Below, one piece after another: positions 1-12,800 of a stretch of 64,000 nucleotides of DNA; positions within the stretch are counted from its first letter, which is position 1, and every line of letters begins with the position of its first letter. Origin of the DNA: Monodelphis domestica (Eukaryota > Chordata > Mammalia > Didelphimorphia > Didelphidae); NCBI RefSeq assembly GCF_027887165.1, contig NC_077233.1, positions 229,796,872-229,860,871 on the forward strand. Direction: 5' to 3'. The notes under the pieces are model-generated. The model made no database searches, had not been told where the DNA came from, and saw only the letters and a program-made list of their open reading frames with translations. The translations under genes were made by a program, and so were the position numbers.

Positions 1-2084
1 TTTTGGTTGGGACATAGACTGTGTCAAAGAAAGTAACATGAAAGGGATTAAGAAAAGCAGTAGAAAGGTTGCCCTTGGCAAGAAAATTGATGACTTCTTC
101 ATCAGGGTCCAGAGGAAAGAAGAAAATGGGAAGTAATGTACAGGAGCTTTGAGGTACAGAATAGAGGAGGAGGTCATGATAGTCTCTTTTTTTCAGTAAA
201 GTGGGTCCTCTTCAAGAAGGAAGGTGTGACTTAGGGGACTTGAAATGGGAAAGTTTGGACTATCCACTTTAGAATTATGATATAGTTGTTTAGGAAAACA
301 AAAAGATTCCTATGTAGAAATTAAGGTCTAGAGGGAATTAACACATTTATAGTGAATCTAGTCAGTAAAGTGGTGTCATTTCCTTCAGTGATATTCAACA
401 ACATGTAAGAACGGAAAAGGTTAGTGGGAATAACTTAACAGGTAAGCAATTCAAGGGCAAAGAATCTCTAAAGTCCTTTCCAGCTCAAAACTATGATGCT
501 ACACAGTCCTCCCTGCCATGTCCTCACTGACTAGAACATAAGAATTATGGATTACAATATGAGTATCTTCCCTTGGCTCTGTGCTGTATTTTTAAAAAAG
601 TAAAAGTGAAATTAGTTTCTGATCCATTTTACAGCTACTGCATGGTGACACCTAATCTTCCTATGCCCAAGAAAGCCATTTATACACATTACAACTTTGC
701 TCTTGGATGCAGGGATTAGAAATCCAGAGAAGGGATTGTTACTGTCTTTCTGTTGGTGTCTAGCATATTGTGTGTGTGAGATATGTAGTGAAGGAGTTAT
801 ATAATAGATATTCCCATTCCTTACACATCTGTAGTAGCTTGATAGACAAACCAATTAATACTTGGGTTCAAATTGCAAAGGTGTTGGGAGTGATATATAT
901 AAGATTCATCATATTAAAGCCATAAGTATTTACTAAAGAATATGCAGGAATAGTAGGAAATCAACCAACTTTGTGATCTAGTTCCAAAAGCCTGAAAATG
1001 CTAATTCCATTTATAGTATCACAGAATACTCTAGGGGTGTGTTAGAATTAATAGGCAGTGCTGTATTGAAGCCAGTTCAAAGGAGTTCTGCCAAGAATGG
1101 AGGCATTTATACCTCAGACATTGGCAAAATACTATAAATAAGGTATTTATCGACTGTTTGGACTTTAAAAAGTGATGGAGAAAATGTTAATGCAAATTAG
1201 GCATGGTGCATACTTTTTTCTTTTCTTTTCTGAGAGCTAGTTGTTAAACAAGATCCACTGGTCTTCTTCAACACTCCAGACATCAAAGAAATCCCCACTA
1301 TTTGGCCCAGCTGGACTGGAGCCTGCACTGGCAAAAGGTGCCTGGTGATAAACAGGGTACTGCTCCAACACTGAGGTGGCCCATAGTCCTTTCAGTAGAG
1401 GCACTGGGATATAAAGACTGGCTGTATTTTCATGACTAAATTTCCTTCTAATTCTTAGGCAGTTTGTCTGTTAGGGATGGAGAGACATGACATAAGGAAT
1501 GTGATATTATCTCTTTAGAAGCCAGAAGAAGCTAACTTCTGGAAAACTGATATTTAAGTAGAAAAGAAAAGCCTAAGAATGTGTCCTATGAGTAGTTAAT
1601 TAAATTAGCTAACATGATTTCTATTCTCCACACCTAGCACTCTTTGTCTAAAACTGTTCAACTCTATTTTTTGTCTTCACTGTTAAGGAGAATACTGTTT
1701 AAATTAGAAAGGACAAAAAATGATTAAAAAAGACTTTAATGAAGATATTTAGAGTGTCTAGCTGCTGTTAATGAGTTCAAGTCACCTGGCCCAGATGAAC
1801 TACATCCTTGAATTCTCTTGGTTGAGTAATTCCTCCAACTGATTCTCATGTAGCAGGGACTGTAGGCCTTTCACCATTTATGACTGTTTACTTCTTGACA
1901 TTCTCTGGTTTATCAATAGCTTTCTAAAAATGTGGCAGTCTAAGAGGGACAGAGTACAGGAAAACTATCACTTTCCTATTGACAGAAGCTATACCTCTCT
2001 CAATGCCCCTAGGGATCACTAGCTTTTTTGGTTGCCATATCACAGTTAATTTACATTTCAATTATAGCTCTAGACTTTTTTTTT
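1..2084. other. Intergenic DNA, no gene identified
   Basis: AT-rich DNA downstream of the ABCA-like gene. I see no exon with splice sites, no RNA gene and no well-preserved repeat. A CR1/L3-like tail phrase (TCCTTTCCAGCTC) occurs near 475. A 44-codon frame is open from the left edge to a TAA at 136-138, but this length is expected by chance. Confidence 0.5.
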
Positions 2085-2265
2085 TTTAGTTTAAATCCTG
2101 CAACAGACTGCCTCAAACATTAGTGAGTTCTCTTTCTCTGAAGGTTTTCTAGCAAAAATTGAATAATCACTTGTTGAATGAAATGTTGAAAAGATTCTTG
2201 TTCATAGATGGTTTGGACCAGTTGATTTATGAGATCCTTTGTAATTCTGAGATTTTGTGCCTCTC
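2085..2265 (+). mobile_element. CR1/L3 LINE 3' end relic
   Basis: The stretch near 2205-2260 follows the conserved end of CR1/L3 LINEs: a 'ggactagatgaycty' block followed by 'aattctgagattytgtg'. Highly diverged and 5'-truncated. The start is approximate. Confidence 0.45.
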
Positions 2266-2884
2266 ATTTAAAAATATTTGGACAATGACTTTAAAGGAGA
2301 TTCTTTCTCACTTGAAAAAAGAGTGATATGAATTTCTTCTCTAGGATCCTAGTATCAGAAGTAATTATTACAAAGACTGCCTGGATTCTCTTTTCAGGTT
2401 GTCATACAAAGAACTAGGAAATATGATGTTGTTTTTGCTAGACAGGATGTACTGAAAATGGAGAACCTTCCTAGACCTGCTAGTGATTTTAGTGTCTCAT
2501 GAAGCCTCAGCTTCATCCTGTAGGGAATTGTAGTCAAGGTAATAACCCAGGATCTAGGACTTCCTGATACTGCATAGGGGACAAAGTGACTGAATCTGTA
2601 GGGATATGGCTAGTTGCAAAAAAAAAAAAAAAAGACATGGCTTCAATAGTTAATGCTTCTGACATTTTTTTTTAGGAGGTGGTAGGTTGATGTTTAAACT
2701 CTGATGAGTAACAAATGAGAGAACAGTTAGATGAAATCATGATAATTTCCATTTGTCTTCTAAAGGTATATCCCACTCCCCACCCCCTATGGCTTCTTAT
2801 TTAGCTAGATTTTATCACAGAAAAATGTAAAGGGAAAGAAATACTGTATGATTTACCCTGGTCTCTAACTCCTACATCCTATAC

Positions 2885-3289
2885 CAGTGTTGGCAAAGCT
2901 ATGGCATGGGTGCCAAAGATGGCACACAGAGTGCTCTCTGTGGGCAGTTGACCACTCTCCCTCCCCATCTCCTACCCTCAGAGTTTGTTCTAAAAAGGCA
3001 GAGGGACTCCCGCAGAGCTGTTCCCCTTCCCTTCTCCATCACATCTGACAACATCTTTTCATATCACCTGCCCCTCAGCCCAGCAGCCCAATGGGAGTGC
3101 ATAGAGGATAAGGTAGGTGGCTCACAGGAAGAAGAACTGGAGCAGTCCAATGGGAGCACCTTCTCCTTCCCCTGTGTGGGATGGTTGGGGGCAGAGCATA
3201 TCCATCATGTGGTAGGAGGGAGGAGCATGGCACACAGTCTCTGAAGGGGTGAGCACAGCACTCTATCTCTAAAAGGTTTGCTATCACTG
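2885..3289. mobile_element. Non-autonomous hAT-type DNA transposon, 405 bp
   Basis: Ends form imperfect inverted repeats: left CAGTGTTGGCAAA, right (reverse complement) CAGTGATAGCAAA, 11 of 13 identical. It is flanked by 8-bp near-duplications, TCCTATAC at 2877-2884 and CCCTATAC at 3290-3297, the size produced by hAT transposases. No transposase is encoded. It is more GC-rich than its surroundings. The open frames inside it on both strands are not gene-like. Confidence 0.75.
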
Positions 3290-3676
3290 CCCTATACCAT
3301 CCAAGGGACTGGGGCTTGGCTAGTTACCCCGTTACTCTGACCAAAGAGATGGTTCCTTTTCTGAAGGCTGTACCTCCTAAGTTTACCTCCATTACCTCTC
3401 AATGTTTGTTTCACTCATAGCTCAGAGCTCCCAGGGGATGATTCTTTGTCTTCCACCTTGCTAAACATTGTTCTTTCTTGAACTGGTTTTGGGAAGTAAA
3501 GTATAGACATTTTATTTAAAGACTTTAGGCTCTAAGCACTTATGATTTCTTCTGTCATGTTTTGCACACATCTGCAAGGATCTTATAATGCCAATGGTAC
3601 TCACCTGAATTCTTTAAATGGAAAATAATTATACATATAAATTACGACAAAGGCTTACAGGTAGAATAATTGTCCC

Positions 3677-3682
3677 TTTATT
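3677..3682 (-). promoter_or_regulatory. Polyadenylation signal AATAAA of the ABCA-like gene
   Basis: AATAAA on the minus strand, 48 nt beyond the TAG stop. This would give a 3' UTR of roughly 65-75 nt if cleavage follows 10-25 nt later. No better candidate lies closer to the stop. It is inferred from position and hexamer only. Confidence 0.65.
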
Positions 3683-3730
3683 CACTACACATAGGTATGT
3701 GTCATAAGGGCCAGTGGTGTGGAGAACTCT

Positions 3731-3862
3731 CTAGTCATCGTCTTCATTCTCTGTCTTTTCACTTTCAGCAAAACTCAGGAACACTTGTTCTAGTGTGATT
3801 TGACTGATTGTATAGTCCTCCAATTTATTAATATCTTTTTCTTTCTCCAAGATACCAAAAAC
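3731..3862 (-). CDS. ABCA-like terminal coding exon with stop
   Basis: Acceptor GCCCCAAAG before 3862, with a pyrimidine-rich tract upstream. 43 codons and a TAG stop at 3733-3731. It reads [20 protein letters not shown], then [13 protein letters not shown], the conserved C-terminal motif of ABCA proteins, and ends in a short acidic tail (TENEDDD). The frame is open and the length after the EQVFLSF motif (about 12 residues) is like other ABCA3-branch proteins. Confidence 0.95.
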   Translation of the reverse strand, partial: VFGILEKEKDINKLEDYTISQITLEQVFLSFAESEKTENEDDD

Positions 3863-6800
3863 CTTTGGGGCAGCAGAAAGAGTCAAATGTTAACAAAGTT
3901 ACCCAGGGAGCATCCTAGAGGAGACATGGACCCCTTATTCTTATGGAGGGAGAAAAAGGTAGGTGGGTTTTGGAAAGTAGGGGAAAGAGTCAAATAAAAC
4001 ATAGAGGATGAAAGTCTCTTTGGTAGACAAAGACTATATATAACAAATGACTGGAAGATATCTTTTCAGGAAGCTACAGCTTACCACAGTGCCCTTCAGC
4101 AAAGAAGGTAGAATTAAACATCCCCTAAAGCAAGAATTTTTAACTCTTTTAGTACCATGAACCCCCATGGCAATCTGGTGAAATTTAGAGACTCCTTAGA
4201 ATACTGTTTTTAAATATATAAAACAATAAAGATAAGTTTACAAAGGAAACCAATTATTTTGAAATAGTTATCAAAATATTTTTTCCAAAAGTTCACAGGC
4301 CCCATGTTAAGAAACCTTGTTCTTGCTGAAGGTTCTGCTCTTGCTTCCTTTCTTTCTTAGAATAATTCCTTTTGCTTTCTTAGAATAATTCATGCCTCCA
4401 GGCTACAAGGCTATTCATATTTACATCATTCTTTAAGTTTTACAAAGTACTTTCACATTTACCCTGGGAGGTAGAGCATTATTCTCCCTTTCAGTTTTTC
4501 CCATGTAAGTCCCATTTTTCTTCTACTACACCACTCAGATCAAAGGTCTCTGATGGACCTGAGCCTTCAGGTGCTGATTGTCAATACTTTACAATACTCA
4601 TTCCCTATAAGGCTGGTCCTCACTCACCTTAAGAAGCATCAATTTGGGTTGGCTCCTCACACTTACCTTTGCCCAGCTGAAGTTTTCACTGGGAATGTTG
4701 TAATGGATAATTCCTTGGTGCTCATATTGCAGTATACTGCCTAAAATGGGGAGGAGACTCTTGGTGAGGGAAAATCATGGGGAAAGTAAATATCCTGGTA
4801 AATTTATTTTTTAATTCAAAATTATTGTAACTGTCAAGTCACTTACACTATTGGAGGCAAAAGATATAGACCCAGGCATGACTAGACGGGTATGCCAGCA
4901 CCTCCTTATTTTCCCGTATGGGAATGGGAAAAGGAAGAGGAATGGAAAAGGATACAGAATTTCCTTGCACATCTAGCACACCCCTGTATGCATGCCTCTA
5001 GGTGTAAATAATCCAAAGAACAGATAATCCAAAAGCAATTTTTCTTTGGGTTAGATTTCATGATAGCTACTTGCCGAAGCAAGATTTATTTTCCTTTTTG
5101 TTTTTGACTTCTCATGATATATTCTCTCTGGTACATAAAAATACAGAGGACTGACAGATTTTTTAAAATCCTGCTGGTTAAAAATAATTTCTATGTGCTT
5201 TAATGCAGTCCATGAAGAATAGTTGAGGCTTTGCAAATTCTTATATATTGACATGTATACACATATAATGGATGATCAGGGGAACTCTTAATTATTTGCT
5301 GGATTGGGCTACCTTCCATGGAGGTAGAGAAGTACAACAAGTTAATCAGGAATACTACTAGCCACCCACCTAGTGAACATGAATGGACCTCTGCAAGAAG
5401 TGGCTAAGCACATGTCTCTTGGAAAGGAGCCTTGGTTCCTTCTTATACCCAGAGAATCAAGCAGAAGTTCCATGATCATTACTGGTCAGTATGTGGAGAG
5501 AGGACAGAAGAGAGGGAGAGAGAAAAGGAAAAAGGAAGGAAGAGGAAGGGAGAGAAAAGAAATCACACTGATTTGGTTCCCTATAAGATTGTGACATAAT
5601 CTCCATTGGGCCTACACATCAGCTAGGCAATCCTTTTATACTCTCCCCATCAGTTAGCTATCCTATTCACTACAATGGCTATTCCAGATCTTTTTATTCC
5701 TCCTCAACCCTCCCTATTCCTCACTTCATCCTTCACTCAAAAAGAGTTACTCACAAGAGCTCCTGCTTTTCCTCTTCTCTTCTCACTTTATTCAGAGATC
5801 TACTTCCATTATCTCATGAAGAGGCAACTTTTCTCCTTGCCACAGCCATGTCCCTCCACATTCATCTCTCCTTTCCTTCTACAAAGCATGTCTCTCCCCA
5901 CTCCCAACCCTTTAAATCTTTACATGCTATTCCCACATACTTAAAAAACAATCTTATTGTGTTAGAATCAATACTGTGGGAGGCAAAGTCAAGATGGCGG
6001 CATAGAAGGAGCAGAAGTTCAGACCTCTGAATACCCTTCCTAACCGATCACAAACTGAATGCTCCCAGGGGACTGAAAAACAAACTTAACAACAAGACAG
6101 AGCCAAGGAACCCTCCTGCTGGACTTAATTCAAAAGGTAAGCCCCCCAAAAATCTGGAATCCGAGAACACTCGGGTTTAAGGGGAAGACAGAAGGAAGGT
6201 GGCAGGCCCTATCCCCCCTCCTACCCAGAGCACTGAGACTCTAGTGGCAGCGGGAACTTCTGGGCGGGCAAAGGTGCTGGTCTAGAGAGCATACCTTGCG
6301 AGCAGGGCAGTGCCAAATTCAGAATGTCCAACACAGATGGCGGGGAAGGAGCTAGAGAGGGAGCACAGACCTGGCAGCCTGGCCAGAGCTGTTGAGATCC
6401 TCCATATTTGCTCCAGCCTTCCAGGAAATTTTGGACTCAGAGCACACCCAGCCCAACTAAGCTGAACTTAATCCCATCAAAAGTCTCCAGAACTCAGGGA
6501 AGCCCAGGCTCCACACCTAGCAGATTGGCCAACATGACAGCAAAGAAAAGTAATGAATGCGGGAGGTGATGTGGCAAAGTGGGGACACTAATTCATTGCT
6601 GGTGGAGTTGTGAATTGATCCAACCATTCTGGAGGGCAATTTGGAACTATGCCCAAAAGGCACTAAAAGACTTTCTGCTCTTTGATCCAGCCCTAGCACT
6701 GCTGGGTTTGTACCCCAAAGAGATAACAAGGAAAAAGACTTGTACAAGAATATTTATAGCTGCACTCTTTGTGGTGGCCAAAAGTTGGAAAATGAGGGGA

Positions 6801-9800
6801 TGCCCTTCAATTGGGGATGGTTGAACAAATTATGGTATATGTTGGTGATGGAATACTATTGTGCTCAAAGGAATAATAAAGTGGAGGAATTCCATGGAGA
6901 CTGGAACAACCTCCAAGAAGTGATGCAGAGCAAAAGGAGCAGAACCAGGAGAACATAGTACACAGAGACTGATACACTGTGGTATAATCGAACGTAATGG
7001 ACTTCTCCATTAGTGGCAATGCAATGTCCCTGAACAGTCTGCAGGGATCTGTGAGAAAAAACACTATCCTCAAGCAGAGGACAAACTGTGGGAGTAAAAA
7101 CACCAAGGAAAAGCAACTGCTAGACTACAGGGGTGGAGGGGATATGATTGAGGAGAGACTCTAAATGAACACCCTAATGCAAATACCATTAACATGGAAA
7201 TGAATTCAGATCGAGGACACATGTGTTACCCAGTGGAATTGTGCGTCAGCTAGGGGAGGGGTGGTAGGAGGGGTAAGGTGAGGAAAAGAAAATGATCTCT
7301 GTTTCCAATGAATAATGTATGAAAATGACCAAACAAAATAATGTTTAAAAACTAAAAAAAAAATGCCTCATAAATTCCATGTGAACTGGAACGACCTCTA
7401 GGAAGTGATGCAGAGAGAAAGGAGCAGAACCAGGAGAACAATATACACAGAGACTGATACACTATGGTACAATTGAATGTAATGGATCTCTCCATTATTG
7501 GCAATGCAGTGATCCTGAACAACTTGGAGGGATCTACAAGAAAGAACACTATCCACATTCAGAGGAAAATCTGTGGGAGTAGAAAGACCAAAGAAAAACA
7601 ACTGCTTGACTATATGGGTCAAGGGGGATATGATTGGTGATGTAGATTCTAAATGAACATCCTAGTGCAAATATCAACAACATGGAAATGGGTTCTGATC
7701 AAGGACACAAGTAATACCCAGTGGAATTGGGTGTGGGCTATCGGATGGGTGGGGCTAGGTGAGGGAGGGATAGAATATGATTCTTGTAACCAAGGAATAG
7801 TGTTCTAAATTGATGAAATAAAATTAAAATAAAAAAAGAATAAAAAAAAGAATCAATACTGTGTATTGGTTCTAAGGCAGAAGAGAGGTAAGGGCTAGGC
7901 AATGGGGGTTATGTGACTTACCAGGGTCACACAGCTAGGAATACCTCATACTTCTTGACTAAATTCCTTAAGAATGCTGTTGAGGCAAGGTCCTTCTACC
8001 TTCTCTCATCACTTGGTTTTAAAACCTTTGCAATTGTGTTTCTGATCTTATTCCACTGAAACTAAAGTCTCCAAAGTTGCCAGTCATCTCTTAGTTGCCA
8101 AATTGAATGATTTTTTCTCAATCCTTATTTTCCTTTACCTCTCTGCATCCTTTGACATTGTCAATTATCCTCTTCTCCTGTATATTCACTATTTTTTAAG
8201 TTTTATTGACACTGTTTCTTTTTAGCCTTTTTTTTTGATGGATCTTCATCGTGACCAGGCTCACTAACTGTGGGTTTCCCAAAAGATTTTGTCCTAATGG
8301 ACCCTCTTCACTTTTCTCCCGGTATTCTCTCATTTGGTGACCTTAGCTTCCATAGGTTCAATTATCATTATTCTCTAGATCAATATATTCAGGCCTAATC
8401 TTTTTTCTGAGTTACACTTGTGCATTATCAGATGAATATTTCAAACTAGATATCATATAAGCATCTCAAACATGTCTAAACCAGGACAGACTGTCATCAC
8501 TTTCTGCCTGCACTAGATTACAGCGGCTTGCTAGATGGCATCTCTGCTTCAGGTCTCTCTCATTATAATCCATTGTTCATTCAGTTGCCAAAGCGATTTT
8601 CTTAAAGTATAGGTGTGACTATCTCATCTCCCTACTCAATAAACTCCAGTGGAGTTCCCTCTTGGTTACAAAATGAAATCTAAAATCTTCTGTTCAGCCT
8701 TTAAAGTCATAGAGAGCCTAGCAGCTTCTTTTCCAGTCTATTCTACTATGAATTTTAAAACTATTCCACCCTACTCAGACCGTACTTTAGAAGATCTGAT
8801 TTAGCTATTTCCTGATTTGTAACAACGGAGATACTTGGTCTAACAGAATCAGGTCTTGGGAACTCTACATTGCTCCACCCTACTTGTTTAACAAGGTCAG
8901 GAATATCTGCACCCATACTCAAGGATTAAGTATCTAAGAAGATGGCCTTCAACAGACATGTGCAGAAACAGCTGACAGACCCCTGAGCTGTCCTGTCAAG
9001 CTAAGCTAACATTGATACAGATGAGACACAGGAAAGTGATATAAAACCATCTATATAGGGCAGGTCACTTCCTCTCTTTGGCCTTTTCCCCCGGAGAGGT
9101 CGCCTTGGCTGGCAGCATGCTAAGCATTCCGGACATCTTGGCATGGTGGCAGCTATTTGTCTGGGTTTTGGTGGTGAGTTTGCCCTTGAGCTAATTGAGT
9201 TCAGGTATCTTGGCTGAGCCCTCTTGGAGTTCAGGCTGATTCCTTCCTCTTTTACTCTACAAAACCTTACCTTCCTAAAGCCTCTAATCTTCCCCCTGGC
9301 ACAAGCAGGCAAGAGAAATCCTACACCCTTTCCTTCTCCCTTCTTAATTTTTTTCCACTATATTAATTAAATCACCATAAATTTCCAGCTGACTTGGGTA
9401 TTTTTTAAATTTGGGATATCCATGGTGACCAATAATTAATATAGTTTAGTTCACAATGCTAAAATTATCCTTTACACTTCTACCCACAGTAGCATACTTC
9501 CTGTTCCTCACATAATTCCTGACTGTGCCTTTTCATCAGCCTTTTCATATCCAGCTCCAGCTCCCCTGGCTTCATTCAAGACTGCTTCTGTCTTCCTTAC
9601 TCCTAGTCCTTTCCCTCTGAAATCAACTTCTTTTGAGAGTCTGTAAGAGCAAAGACTCTGTTTTTGCCTCTCTATATCCTCAGAACTTAGCATGGTGCTG
9701 GTTAATTGGCACATGGCACATTGAAAAGGGCTTGTTGACTAAGCATCCAAGAAAGCTAATGCAATTTTGGACTACATTGACAGATAATTGCTTTGTACTT

Positions 9801-12800
9801 TGGCTGGCTGAGATAATGTCCGATATACTGCAGTCAGTCCCAGATTCTACTTTCTAAGAAGAAACTTAATGTGGTAGAACAAATCCAAAGGAGGGTGATA
9901 AAACCTCAGGATCAGACCATGAGAAGCCTGGCTGATCAAACTGAGTATGTATGGCCTAGAGAAGAGAAGAAATAGGGATGTTTTAGGAACTGCCTGCAGT
10001 TCCTATATGATTTACTTCTGGGTGGTGACCTGAGGAGAATGGAGAGTAAAGGAAGATGGATGAATAGATAATACAGGGAGAAATGCCAGACTAAAGACTC
10101 AGAGACAACAAGTAGGGAGTTGCGAGCTCTGATAATACTTATCATGGGCAAGAAAGCCAGAGGATTAATGAGAATTATGAGGAACTAGAAAACACGTGGG
10201 GAGCAATGAACTCCGGTAATACTTCTCATGGGCAAGAGAGTCAAAGGATTAATGAGAAGTATGAGGGGCAACAGTGTTGCGAGAAACCAGAGGATATGAG
10301 GAACAAGATAGGCTAGAGTGGCAAAAGCATCTAGAGCAGTCAGAAGATCAAAAGAGGATCAAGAGCAGGATCAAGAGGGAGACTTGCTGTCTTCCCCAAC
10401 TTTTATTGGAGATTTTAGGAATGTCAAGTGGGAGATGATTAATGTCACATTAATCATCCACATAGGATATCCACATAGGTTTTAACATTGGTTGAACTGA
10501 CAATCATGAAATCAAAGAGGAGGAGATTAATCCAACATGCACCTTGGAAAGGAATGTGGTATGAAAAGGCATGAGCTGGGACACTGTGGCTGGTAATGCC
10601 CTGCTCAGGAATTCTCTTGCCCTTTGGACTGCAGATTAGTCCATACAATGATCAATAAGTGACCTGTCCATGAGTCTGGTAAATGAATACATAAGATACA
10701 ATATCAATCATACTTCCAAGATGCTAATATGCCTGGTATGCTACAGAGGTAGGACAGCTCTCTTCAAAATTTAAGGGTTGTGACTTCTGGTTCCAGAGCC
10801 AAGATAGTGGAATAGAAGCAGAGAAGCTTGAAACCACCATGATAATCCTTTCCAATCAATCTTAAAATAACACCACAAAATGAATACAGGAGTGAAAAGA
10901 ACTGACAAGGAAACAGAGTGAAGCAACTTTCAAGAAGAGAAAAACCTAAATGTTAGGCAGAGAACATCTGGGGCACAGGGGTGACAGTCGAGAAAACCAA
11001 GAGCAACCTCCGATTCCCCCACCCAACATCTGCTATGCCAGGTTCTAAACCTGAGTTCAAGCCAACATCAAACCCTGAGACCCTACTTGGGCAAATAGAG
11101 GTCCAAGCCAATGCACACCCCTTGAAATTCCAAGCAAACCTACAGTGAAGTCCCAAATTCCAGCCAAAGGGCAGTCTGTGTTGAAGCAGCCTGCTCTGTT
11201 TAGGCCTAGAATAAAGTCAGGAGTCCCAGTTTGGGGCTGTGGTGAGGATATAGATTCTAGTTTGGGGCAGTTGGTAGACCCAAAGCTGGTCCCCTGATCC
11301 TCTTGCCAAAAACTCAAGGTAGAGCCCCAGGGCAAGGGAATCTGCTGTGTGTCTGACCTGATCAAGTCTACACTGAGATCAAAAGCTTCATGTATACTGA
11401 GGCTAGAATTTGAGCTGTGTCTGATCTGATAAAGCATAGAGGGAGATGAAAAGCCTATACCTAAGTCCGAGTTGAGAATTTCACCTATCAGCAGTCTCAA
11501 GGATTAATTGAATCAGCAGTGGAAGGTGGCTCTTAGAGCTCAAAGCCCTCAAGCTACCATCTTGGAATAACTGAAACTGACAGAAACCCAGAAATAAAGT
11601 TAAGGAAGGACTGAAGTTTAAGAGGGTATGCTAACCTTCCAGAGAACGGAGCTTACCTATAAAAAAGTTTGGAAAAATGAGCAGACAACAAAAAAGCACC
11701 TAACTATAGAGAATTTTTATGGAGGCAAAGAACAAGGCACAGACACAGAAGGTGGCAGTGAAAGCAAAGCAAACATACACAAAGACTAAAAGGAAAATAT
11801 GAACTGGACACAGATTCTGGAAGAGTTCAAAAAGGATTTCAAAATCAATTAAGAGAGGCAGAGGAAAATGGGGAAGCAAAATGAAAACAATGTAGGAAGA
11901 AATGGGCCAAATGAAAAAGGAGACTCAAAAGCTGATGGAGGAAAATCATTTCATAAAAATTAGAATTGAGCAACTAGAAGCTAATAATTTCATGAGATAT
12001 CAAGAAACAACAAAACCAAAAGAATGAAAAAAAACAGAAGAAAACACAAAATATCTCATTTAAAAAACAACTGGCATGGAAAATAGATCTAGGAGAGACA
12101 ATTTAAGAATTATTGGACTACCTACAAGCCATGATAAAAAAGCAAGCCTGAACATCATAATACAAGAAATCATCAAAGAAAACTGTCCAGATATTCTAGA
12201 ACCATAAAATAAAACAGAAATTAAAAGAATCTATGGATCACCTCCAGAAAGAAATCCTCCAATGACCACTTCCAGGAATATAATAGCTAAATTCAAAAGC
12301 TCTCAAGTCAGGAAGAAAATACTGTAAGCAGCCAGAAAGAAACAATTCAAATGCCATGTTGCTGATTCAATCAGGATCACTCAGGACTTAGCAGCTTCCA
12401 CATTAAAAGATTGGAAGGCATGTAATATGATATTCAGGAAGGAGAAAGATCCAGGTTTACAACCCAGAATCACATATCCAGCAAAACCGAGTATATTCTT
12501 TCAGTATTCCTGAGGAAAAAAACCAGATCTAAAAAAAAAGATTTTAAGTCTAAACATAAGACCCAAGAGAAGACTAAAAAAGTAAATAAGAAAGAGAAAA
12601 TTTAAGGGACTCAATAAGGTCAAACTGAATGTAATCCTACATAGAAAGAAGATATCTGTAATTCTTAAACATTATGCTTAGTAGTAGAGCAGATAGAAGG
12701 ACTATAATTGATAGAGGGTGGGAAAGTAAGCTGATTATGAAGATATATGCAAACAACAAATTCAAGTTATGAAAAGGAGGATTAGAGTGAGAGAAAGGGG

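Noticed and set aside
1..138. Open frame from the left edge, 44 codons, lysine-rich
   Set aside because: Too short, no family resemblance, no splice site identified; may be chance.
2906..3244. 112-codon plus-strand frame and opposing minus-strand frame
   Set aside because: Both lie within the hAT element and reflect its higher GC content, not a gene.
6511..6513. Spliced-L1 (SpIRE-like) explanation for the L1 deletion
   Set aside because: Related intact copies lack GT after the left breakpoint and AG before the right one, so canonical splicing does not fit.
10454..11500. Possible CRISPR-like or bacterial features
   Set aside because: No regular spaced repeats, operon structure or ribosome binding sites; the DNA is vertebrate throughout.
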